Shown here piece by piece: positions 37,447 to 45,206 of a DNA stretch of 64,000 bases. Source of the DNA: JAJDAH01 sp964487605 (GTDB lineage: Bacteria > Myxococcota_A > Polyangia > Polyangiales > Polyangiaceae); the NCBI GenBank assembly GCA_964487605.1, contig CAZARU010000027.1, positions 1 through 64,000 of the forward strand. Reading direction: 5' to 3'. Below the pieces are notes generated by a model, which saw nothing but the letters and a program-made list of their open reading frames with translations, was not told where the DNA came from and made no database searches. How positions within the stretch are numbered: the first letter of the stretch is position 1; each line of letters starts with the position of its first letter. A program made the position numbers and the translations under genes.

Positions 37447-37450
<4 letters not shown>
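36518..37450 (-). CDS. Double hot-dog-fold protein, thioesterase-like
   Basis: 310 residues. The C-terminal half has GLAHTDGNQHVNFLTYPRLVEDAAL, a hot-dog helix signature of acyl-ACP/acyl-CoA thioesterases (HVNxxxYxRxxEDA). The N-terminal half has strand patterns consistent with a second hot-dog. The usual Asp of 4HBT enzymes is not clearly placed; Asp and His in HTDGNQH are candidates. Likely acts on acyl thioesters. ATG at 37450 overlaps the thiD stop (ATGA). Confidence 0.65.
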
Positions 37451-38277
<827 letters not shown>

Positions 38278-38287
38278 GGCCGCCTGA

Positions 38288-39109
38288 CTACTCCGTCACT
38301 TCGCCGGCACCAAGCACTTCACGTCGCTCGATCTGCATGTCGATGGGAAACGCTTCGAGCTCACGATGGCGTCGCGCCAGCGTCGAAACGTCGGCGGGGA
38401 GCTTGCAGCAGTAATCGATGAAACCGGGCAGCGTCGCGAACGTCGCCTCGGCTGCCACGTAGCTTGGATCGTCGCGAAGACGGCTCGGCCGCACGAGGTC
38501 CGGGGTCGAGCGGCTCTCGCGGAAATCTCGCACGTAGCCGAGCAGTCTGGCGTGATAGCCCGGATCCTCCACGATGGCGCCGATGGTCTCGGCGCGAGGA
38601 TGAGTGCCGTCGACCATCGCCTCGACCTCTCGCTCGAACCGCTCGAGTCCGTCGGGAAACATCTCGAGGAGCTGGAGATCGTAGACGGGATTCAGGTGAA
38701 CCACCTGCATCACGTGTCCCATGATGGTGTCGCGGTCCGACAGGAGTCCCGTGGGGTCGATGATGCTGACCGGGTCGTCGAGAAACCGGAGGACCTGATG
38801 AAAACCGAAGGAGATGCCCCGCTGAGCGTAGTAGTCCTTCGACGAAGGCACGATGACGAAGCGCAACATGTCGAGGGAACCGAACACGATCTGCGCCCGC
38901 GACGGTCGCTGCTTGACGTAGCCCTTCGACTCGAGCGCGGCGATCCGACGCTCGATCTCGGTGAAGTCCGCGTAGAGACGCAGAGTGCGTGCGACGCGCC
39001 GGAGCTTGTCACGAACTTGTCGCGGCCCACCGAGCGCCGCACGGAGCAACGTGATCGGATCCGCCGCTTGCCTCAGAGTCCCGGCGGTCTCCTCCGTCGT
39101 CATCGCCAT
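38288..39109 (-). CDS. Conserved-looking hypothetical protein
   Basis: 273 residues, no signal peptide. Mostly helical N-terminus (VRDKLRRVARTLRLYADFTE) followed by a mixed domain with several histidines: FGFHQVLRFLDDP, IMGHVMQVVHLNP, DPGYHARLLGY. The spacing suggests a possible metal or cofactor site but matches no family I know. It lies between thiD and a metallopeptidase gene, three bases after the latter's stop, so the three are probably one transcript. Confidence 0.7.
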   Translation of the reverse strand: MAMTTEETAGTLRQAADPITLLRAALGGPRQVRDKLRRVARTLRLYADFTEIERRIAALESKGYVKQRPSRAQIVFGSLDMLRFVIVPSSKDYYAQRGISFGFHQVLRFLDDPVSIIDPTGLLSDRDTIMGHVMQVVHLNPVYDLQLLEMFPDGLERFEREVEAMVDGTHPRAETIGAIVEDPGYHARLLGYVRDFRESRSTPDLVRPSRLRDDPSYVAAEATFATLPGFIDYCCKLPADVSTLARRHRELEAFPIDMQIERREVLGAGEVTE

Positions 39110-39112
39110 CGC

Positions 39113-40741
39113 CTACCCGTCCTGCTCGAGGATGAACCGATTCAGATCGTACGACGACAGCCCACGACCCGTCACTCTCAGGAGCTTCTCGTCGAGGGTC
39201 CACCGGGCCCCGTCCGCAACCGCTCGCCGGGTCAAGAATTCCCCGGCTTCCGGCGAGCGCCACCTCGCTCCGAACCGAACGCGAAGCGCCTGATGCACCT
39301 GCATGGCCATCATCGACGCCAGCAGGTAGCTCTGCGTGTAGACGGGATAAGTGGCGAGGAACGGCGATGTGGCCCACACCGGTTCGGTGTTTCGAGGAAC
39401 GTGAACACCGGTGTGGCGGTGCTCCACGTGGAGCGACAACCGATCGAGGTCGCTCTTCGGCTGGGCGAGCGCCGTGCGCTCGAACCACGTCCACCCGATG
39501 CCTCGCCGGGCCCGCACGAGCTGACCGATCCGGCGAGCGCGGAGCGTTCGGGAAATCTCGTCTTCGGTGAGGCCGACACGGTCGCGCAGGACCTCGGGTT
39601 CGTCCATCAGGCGACCGAACACCTCCGCCAGTCCTTCCGCGTACGCGGGATCGGAGAGTCCGGGTACCCACTCGTAAGCCTTGAAGAGCGGGTGGGTTTC
39701 GGTGGTGCGCGTAGCGGCGTACGCGTGACCGAGCTCGTGAAGTAGCGTCGAGTAGAAGCGCGACCCGGGCGTCGGGCGAACCACGAGCCGCACGTCCTCC
39801 GGAACTCGCACGGAAATCGCCTGACCGGCGAACGCAAAGTCTCGAATCGTGATGTCGAGCTTGGGAGAATCGAGATCGATCCCGAAGTCGCCGAAGATCG
39901 ATCGCGCGACGTCCATCGCGCGTTCCGCTGGGTAGCGGTCGTCTGGGGGCTCGTTCGCGAGGCGCTCGACGCCCCACCCGAGATCCCACGGCTCCGGTCG
40001 GGGACGCCCCGCCATTCGCGCGACGTCCGCCAGGATGCTCGCGTAGCGCCGGTGCGTGGTCGAGAAGATCTCGCCCATGAGCTCGTCCAACCGCTTGGGC
40101 GCGACGCCACGGAGCTTGAGGAGCGCGTCGTAGAACGAGCCCTGGCGGAGCTCGCCAGCGAGGGCTCGGCGCCGCTCCAGCAGGGCCGTGGCGACGGGCT
40201 TGGCCTTCACGTGCAGCGCATGCTCGATGGTCCGCACCTCGCGACGAACTCGTGGATCGTCCGAGCGGGACATCTTCGAGAGCTCGCCGCGGGAGTGCGC
40301 GCGTCCTCCGTGCTCGAACCGATGCCCGTTGATGATCGCCTCCAGCTCGTCCGTAAGTTCGGAGCCCACGGGATCCCCGAGGAGCCGAAGGCCGGCTGCA
40401 CCGTTCCTCCAGAGGGCTGCCTGTCGCGGCGGAAGGAGCGTCCGCTCCTGGTGCTGCAGGATGTCGAGGGCCTCCTCGAAGATGGCGCGCTCCGTCCGGC
40501 GCAGCTTGTCCATGGCCGCCGTGGCCTGGTCACCCTCGGCCAGCCGGCCCGCGTAGCGCGACCACTCGTGCAGGCCGTGGTCCGCCATCGCACGCTCGTA
40601 CTCCGCCGCGAGCGCACCCAGCCGCTCACGCGCCTGTCGGCGCGAAAGCGGCTCCGGGAAGGTCGCGGTGGGCACCTCGGCGCGGGTGCACGCGCCGGCG
40701 ATCAGCGTGCCGAACACGCCCAGGATCTCACGCCGCCGCAC
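39113..40741 (-). CDS. M3-like zinc metallopeptidase, predicted exported
   Basis: 542 residues from GTG 40741. MRRREILGVFGTLIAGAC looks like an export signal with a twin-arginine-like start and a lipobox-like Cys18. The gluzincin motif HELGH (335-339, in TLLHELGHAYAATR) is followed about 30 residues later by AYAEGLAEVFGRL, whose Glu369 or Glu372 would be the third zinc ligand, as in M3/M2/M32 relatives. The N-terminal half is helical, forming the typical deep channel for peptide hydrolysis. The start lies at the edge of a 49-bp direct repeat and has no strong Shine-Dalgarno; GTG 40750 is an alternative. The open frame further upstream reads through a MATE remnant and is not real. Confidence 0.75.
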   Translation of the reverse strand: MRRREILGVFGTLIAGACTRAEVPTATFPEPLSRRQARERLGALAAEYERAMADHGLHEWSRYAGRLAEGDQATAAMDKLRRTERAIFEEALDILQHQERTLLPPRQAALWRNGAAGLRLLGDPVGSELTDELEAIINGHRFEHGGRAHSRGELSKMSRSDDPRVRREVRTIEHALHVKAKPVATALLERRRALAGELRQGSFYDALLKLRGVAPKRLDELMGEIFSTTHRRYASILADVARMAGRPRPEPWDLGWGVERLANEPPDDRYPAERAMDVARSIFGDFGIDLDSPKLDITIRDFAFAGQAISVRVPEDVRLVVRPTPGSRFYSTLLHELGHAYAATRTTETHPLFKAYEWVPGLSDPAYAEGLAEVFGRLMDEPEVLRDRVGLTEDEISRTLRARRIGQLVRARRGIGWTWFERTALAQPKSDLDRLSLHVEHRHTGVHVPRNTEPVWATSPFLATYPVYTQSYLLASMMAMQVHQALRVRFGARWRSPEAGEFLTRRAVADGARWTLDEKLLRVTGRGLSSYDLNRFILEQDG

Positions 40742-40744
40742 GGG

Positions 40745-40793
40745 CGCCACGCTAGCATGCAGGGCCGGCACCCTCACGGCTCGCGATCGAGCC
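40745..40793. repeat. 49-bp direct repeat, copy 1
   Basis: Identical at 48 of 49 positions to 43703-43751 in the same orientation. The sequence covers the last codons and stop of a MATE-type gene (LDREP then TGA on the minus strand) plus about 30 bases downstream. It marks one edge of a 2.9-kb block. Function unknown; it may be a duplication scar or an attachment-like duplication. Confidence 0.85.
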
Positions 40794-40890
40794 ACTCGGA
40801 CGCCTGTCGCCCCCCCCGCCAACCTGCTCCGCCCAGGGCACGCCAGAACGCCGCGGCGAGCCAGCTGGCGCGCGACACGTGGTCGAGCAG
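40774..40890 (-). pseudogene. Remnant of a MATE transporter gene (3' end only)
   Basis: Read on the minus strand, this stretch encodes LLDHVSRASWLAAAFWR, then a divergent Gly-rich stretch, then ASEWLDREP and a stop. The intact MATE gene at 43732 ends VLDHVSRASWLTVAFWR ... ATEGLDREP and a stop. Match at both ends and the shared flank downstream show that this is a partial copy of that 3' end. Homology stops abruptly upstream of about 40890. Not translatable as a transporter. Confidence 0.75.
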
Positions 40891-41200
40891 GTCTCGTGTT
40901 GCGAGGCTTCGTTCGACTCGGAAACACCTGCGCGTTCTCCGTCACGCGACTCGGTTCGCGCAGCGTCGCGCAGAACGCGGCTCGGCCTCATCAGGGGATC
41001 GGGCAGCGCGTTCCGATCGGCTCGGGCTCCTCAGCCCGCGGCGGAGGCAGGGTCGTCGCCTTTCCCGCGCTGAGCGGACCGCAACCACGACCATCGGAGT
41101 CCGGCATGACCACGGCGCCGGCGGTTCTCGACGTGCGAGTGCACACGGGGGCAACGATCCAATCCTCGACGACACGGTGCCTCTCCGCCGCTTCGGAAAG
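40891..41200. other. Non-coding stretch with no recognised gene
   Basis: About 310 bases between the MATE remnant and the end of the beta-propeller gene. Open frames here have unconvincing compositions and no family features. I see no RNA gene or convincing promoter. Likely decayed sequence in a duplicated, rearranged block. Confidence 0.5.
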
Positions 41201-42526
41201 TCACTGCAACTCGACCTGGCCGATCGGCCCGCTCCACAGCGTTTTCTCGGCACTACCGTCTTGATGCCGGACACGCAGCGACTCCGTAGTCCAATAGACG
41301 ATGCGATCGCCGCGCCCCCAGCCGAATTGGCTCCCCTGTTCGACGTCGAACTCGGCCCGCACGTCGCCGTCCAGACCGACGAACTGCAGGGAAGCATGCG
41401 TGCCGCGCGAGACCGAAAGTAGCAACCCATCCGACGCCGCGTTCCAGCGGCCTTGCGAGACCGACTCGCCGCTCGCCATGACGCGGTCTTCGCGCCCATC
41501 CGCGCGGACGATGTGGACCTCGCTGGCGCCCGCTTGCGGTACGCCGTAGATGAGCCAGTCGCCCGTCGGATGCCACCCCCTGAAACGGACTGTCGGAGCC
41601 ACCGCCGAGGCTGGCTGAGGAAATGAGGCTACGACGATTGCGCTGCCGTCCGCCGTCGCGACGCGCAGCTCGTCAGGGCCACGCATGTCCAGGTCGCGCA
41701 CCCAGAAAGCGATCCGGCGCCCCACGGGCGACCAGGACCAGCCAGCCCAATGGCGGTGGTCGAAGTCGGGAGTCGCGACGAGTACCGCCCGCGACGAGCC
41801 ATCCGCCGGCCGCACGACCAGCCGTCGAGCGTCCGCAACCGCGACGTGATCTCCCGTCGCGGCCCAGCCGAGAGACCGGAGCGAGAAGTCGGTCTCGACG
41901 AGCACGACGTCGTTCTCCGCCTCGCCAGCGTTTCGCCCTGCCGACCGCGCGATCACCACGTTGGTTTCGGTCTGGCTTGGACTGGTCGCGAATGCGATAC
42001 GCGTCGAATCGGGCGACCACGCTGCAGGCTCGAACTCGAACTCGCTGAGGGCGGCGCCCGCGGCAAGGACGTGGAACGTACGCAAGAACCCGCGGGCGAC
42101 GAGTGCGTCGTCGGTGCCGTCGCTCGACACGGTGCGCAGCTCGTCGGTCGAACCGTCGCCTGCGGGCGAGACGATCAGATAGGCGAGGCGGCTCCCGTCG
42201 GGTGCCCACGCGTACCAGGATGGTACTCGCGTGCCCTCCGAGCCGAACGTCACGATTCCTCGCTTCTTGCTGCCGTCGCTGTTGCAAGTGCCGAAGACGC
42301 CGTTGGTCTCGTTGGGCTTGGCACCCACCAGATACGCCAGGCGCGAGCCGTCTGACGCCCAGCTGAATGCGAGCCGGGTGTAGCCGGACTCGTCGGAGAT
42401 GTGACCGTTCCCGATGTGGACGTCCCGGATCGACGCGTCGTCGAGGTCGGACCAGCCCCGAAACGAACTTCGCAGGACCGCGGCCGGGTTGCATGTCCTA
42501 GTATCTTGAGTGTCGCGTGCCGGGAG
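41201..42526 (-). pseudogene. 5'-truncated TolB-like beta-propeller gene
   Basis: The minus-strand frame is open from a stop at 42527-42529 to 41201 and encodes several WD40/PD40 blades: AFSWASDGSRLAYLV, YAWAPDGSRLAYLIV, AAWSPDSTRIAFATS, SWSPVGRRIAFWV, GWHPTGDWLIYGV. No ATG, GTG or TTG occurs in frame before GTG 42328, which lies inside a blade. The frame upstream of that is still propeller-like (DESGYTRLAFSW), preceded by TCNPAAV that looks like residues after a lipoprotein Cys. The signal peptide and start are therefore missing, through deletion or frameshift. It could still make a shortened protein from 42328 (375 residues). Confidence 0.6.
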
Positions 42527-42650
42527 TCACGGGTCAACGGCGTCATCGCCAGGGAAATGCGCGCCGGCAAGGCGCTCCTGGCAGTGGTCGCCCATGAAGA
42601 CAGGGCGCCCTCGTAGCGTTGCTAGCGGCGCGCCGACGTCGCCCGCGCGT

Positions 42651-43154
42651 TCACTCCTTGACGACTTCCGCAAGGACGCCGTCGAGGTGCGCTTCCAGCG
42701 CGTCGAGACCCGGCGAGGCGACCGCGTGAACCTCCGCGACCAGTCGTGCCTGCGCGACGACACGCGATGCGTCCAGATCGAGAACGTAAGCGTTGCGAAA
42801 GAAGTGACGGAACCGGCGGATCTCGGCGAGCTTGCCCTCGAGCTGCGAATCGATCACCGCGGGGCGAAGCCCGGGCACCACGACCGCCATCTGCGAGATG
42901 AGCTCTGCATGCCACGAGGCGCCCGAAGGAACTGCCGTGTCCAGCAGGCGTGCGACGCGCTCGAGCAAGGTCTCGAGTGCGGTGTACCAGCCGTGTACGT
43001 GCACGGCGAGAACGACGACGTCGCGATCGGAGATGTCCGGCCGATCCGACAGCGAAGCCGCGTCGCGATGCCGGGCTTCGAGCGCGCGGCGGTCCACGCG
43101 AATCTCCGCGAGCAACCGTGCGAGCCGAACTGCCGTACCGGGAGAGCTCGTCAC
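42651..43154 (-). CDS. HepT-like HEPN protein (type VII toxin-antitoxin, toxin side)
   Basis: 167 residues, all-helical. VHGWYTALETLLERVARLLD and KLAEIRRFRHFFRNAYVLDLD are features of the HepT-like HEPN family whose motif is R-x4-H-x-Y (FRHxFRHAY in relatives). Here the motif is R116-HFFR-N121-A-Y123: the expected catalytic His is Asn (codon AAC) while Arg and the AMPylatable Tyr remain. GTG at 43154 overlaps the nucleotidyltransferase stop (GTGA). In known pairs the MntA partner AMPylates the Tyr of HepT to neutralise its RNase activity. With Asn at 121, RNase activity may be lost or altered. Confidence 0.75.
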   Translation of the reverse strand: MTSSPGTAVRLARLLAEIRVDRRALEARHRDAASLSDRPDISDRDVVVLAVHVHGWYTALETLLERVARLLDTAVPSGASWHAELISQMAVVVPGLRPAVIDSQLEGKLAEIRRFRHFFRNAYVLDLDASRVVAQARLVAEVHAVASPGLDALEAHLDGVLAEVVKE

Positions 43155-43501
43155 GGAAACGCGAGCCCCTCGCGCTCGACGCGTTCGCGAAATCCCGTGG
43201 GGAGCGCGACGAGCTCCAGCAGCTCCGCCGGCGCACCGGTCGCGCGCGCGACGAGACGCTCGAGCTCGACCATGCGATCCGCGGGGATCGCGTCCACGAC
43301 CAGATCGACGTCGCTGCGCTGACCGAACCCGCCCCACGCGAGCGATCCGATGAGCCACGCGCGCTCGCCCGGCCGGAGGAACTCCGCGAGCGCTGCCCGC
43401 AGAGCAGAACGGGCCGCCGCCGCGCGGCGCTCGCGCTCCAGCGTCTCGGCCGCCTCTCGCGCGCGCAGTGTAGCCGCTGCTTCGACGGACGTCAGACTCA
43501 T
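43151..43501 (-). CDS. MntA-like minimal nucleotidyltransferase (antitoxin side)
   Basis: 116 residues. GSLAWGGFGQRSDVDLVV is the nucleotidyltransferase signature (GS-x10-DxD) with both metal-binding aspartates present. The N-terminal 40 residues are helical and Arg/Ala/Glu-rich. Small size and pairing with the HepT-like gene point to the MntA/HepT type VII toxin-antitoxin system, where MntA transfers AMP from ATP to HepT. ATG at 43501 is preferred over an in-frame codon at 43552. It precedes hepT in the operon. Confidence 0.75.
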   Translation of the reverse strand: MSLTSVEAAATLRAREAAETLERERRAAAARSALRAALAEFLRPGERAWLIGSLAWGGFGQRSDVDLVVDAIPADRMVELERLVARATGAPAELLELVALPTGFRERVEREGLAFP

Positions 43502-43702
43502 GGGAGACAGATTCGCACGAGCTTCGCAGCCGTGCCAATCAGGCGACCGCATCGACTGCGAGCGACGATCACGGCCGCAGTACCCGAGGCACGCGAGCGG
43601 CCCATACGCCGCTCGCCGTCACGGCATCGCGACGACCTCGTCGTCCACGACGCGGCACACGCGCTGGCCCTGCTCGGAGACGACGCCCCGGGTAGCGCGA
43701 TC

Positions 43703-43751
43703 CGCCACGCTAGCATGCAGAGCCGGCACCCTCACGGCTCGCGATCGAGCC
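43703..43751. repeat. 49-bp direct repeat, copy 2
   Basis: Same orientation as 40745-40793 with one mismatch. This copy overlaps the true 3' end of the MATE gene, giving its last residues LDREP and the stop. Between 43619 and 43702 the minus strand encodes DRATRGVVSEQGQRVCRVVD... to a stop, which may be a fragment of an older downstream gene, but support is thin. Confidence 0.85.
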
Positions 43752-45141
43752 CTTCCGTTGCCGAAGCCTCCACGCCCCGACCGACGTGCTCCGCCCACCG
43801 GCCGCGCCAGAACGCCACCGTGAGCCAGCTGGCGCGCGACACGTGGTCGAGCACCAGTGCCGCCCAAACCCAGACGACCCCCCAGCCGAGCCAGCGCGTC
43901 ACGACGTACGCGAGGGGTACTCTGAACACCCAGTTGCCGACGAGCGCGGCCGCGAAGGGCGTCCGCGTGGCGCCCGCGCCGCGCAGCGCCCCGGCGAGCG
44001 TGAAGTGGATCCCCATGAACGGCTGCGAGACGGCGAGCATCGTCATGAACACGCCCAGGTGTGCGATGATCTGCTCGTCCTGGGTGAAAACGGAGGCCAG
44101 GCGGCTCTGGCCGATGACGCACGCCGCACCCAGCGCGGTCATGAGCCCGAGCGCGAAGGTCACCGAGCGCCATCCCGCGCGTCGTGCCTCCGCCACGCGG
44201 CCTGCGCCCAGCGCCTGCCCGACCAGCGTCGCGGCCGCCGCACCGAACGCCAGGCCTGGGATCCACGAGAACGACAGGAGTCGAACACCGATGGCATACG
44301 CCCCGATGGCCTCGGTCCCGTACCGCGAAAGGAAGCTGAAGTACGTGAGGATGGCGACGCTCATCACCAGGCGTTCGCCGACCGCAGGCGTCGAGACCTG
44401 CACGAGCTCTCGAAGCCGGTCGCGGGCCGTGGCGAAGGCCAGGCGGTCGAGAGCCATGGGGATGGAAGCGCGCCGCCCGGACCACACGTACAGCGCCACG
44501 GCCACCGCGTGGGACAGCGCCGTCGCGAGACCAGCTCCCACCAGCTCGAGTCGCGGAAGGCCGAACCACCCGAACATCAGGCAGAAGTTTCCCGTCGTCT
44601 TGACGACGAGCGTCACGAGCGCGATGGCGAGCGGCACGCGCGTGTTGCGCTGCGCGCGGTAACCGCTCTCGAACGTGAGGGCGACGCTCACCATCAGCGA
44701 GGACGACACGATGAGCTGGAAGTACGGCGTCGCCAGCTCGACGATGGCTGGCTTGGCGTCCAGCGCGTGGAGAAATGCGGCGGGCATGGTCAGCACGAGA
44801 CCCGTTGCGACCAGCGCGACGCCGAACGACGCGCAGAGGGCGGCCACGAACGCGCTGCGCGCCGACGCGGGCCGCCCCGCACCGATGGAGCGCGCCATGA
44901 GCGCGATGCAACCGATGCCGACCGACTGCAGGACCGTGTAGACGACGTGGTAGTACTGCGCCGAGTAACCCACTGCGGCGACGGAGTCCTTCCCCAGTCG
45001 CCCGACCATCGCGATGTCGATCAACTCGATGGCGTTGGCGAGCAAGTAAGAGAGCATGACCGGCCAGGCCATGCTCCAGATGTCGTGATCGAGATTGCGG
45101 TGCCGGTCGCTCTCGGCGACGCCCGCGGGCGGTTCGCGCAC
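43732..45141 (-). CDS. MATE-family multidrug/organic cation efflux transporter
   Basis: 469 residues with about 12 membrane helices in two similar halves. WPVMLSYLLANAIELIDIAMVGRLG is the MATE start, with SIGAGRPASARSAF and the second-half equivalent VGQALGAGRVAEARRAGW. MATE proteins export drugs or organic cations using Na+ or H+ gradients. GTG start at 45141. Divergent from the redox module at 45207, 65 bases apart. A copy of its 3' end lies at 40774. Confidence 0.92.
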   Translation of the reverse strand: MREPPAGVAESDRHRNLDHDIWSMAWPVMLSYLLANAIELIDIAMVGRLGKDSVAAVGYSAQYYHVVYTVLQSVGIGCIALMARSIGAGRPASARSAFVAALCASFGVALVATGLVLTMPAAFLHALDAKPAIVELATPYFQLIVSSSLMVSVALTFESGYRAQRNTRVPLAIALVTLVVKTTGNFCLMFGWFGLPRLELVGAGLATALSHAVAVALYVWSGRRASIPMALDRLAFATARDRLRELVQVSTPAVGERLVMSVAILTYFSFLSRYGTEAIGAYAIGVRLLSFSWIPGLAFGAAAATLVGQALGAGRVAEARRAGWRSVTFALGLMTALGAACVIGQSRLASVFTQDEQIIAHLGVFMTMLAVSQPFMGIHFTLAGALRGAGATRTPFAAALVGNWVFRVPLAYVVTRWLGWGVVWVWAALVLDHVSRASWLTVAFWRGRWAEHVGRGVEASATEGLDREP

Positions 45142-45206
45142 GCTTCGAGGCTTTCGGTGGGGCGGCGGTCATATCACGAGGATGTGGTAAACGCGTCCCC
45201 GGGCCG

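Noticed and set aside
38278..38287. TPP riboswitch upstream of thiD
   Set aside because: Only ten bases separate thiD from the preceding gene, and no THI-box core is visible.
40742..40945. N-terminal extension of the metallopeptidase frame to 40945
   Set aside because: The extension reads through the MATE remnant and repeat in another frame and has no signal or conserved feature; the export signal begins at 40741.
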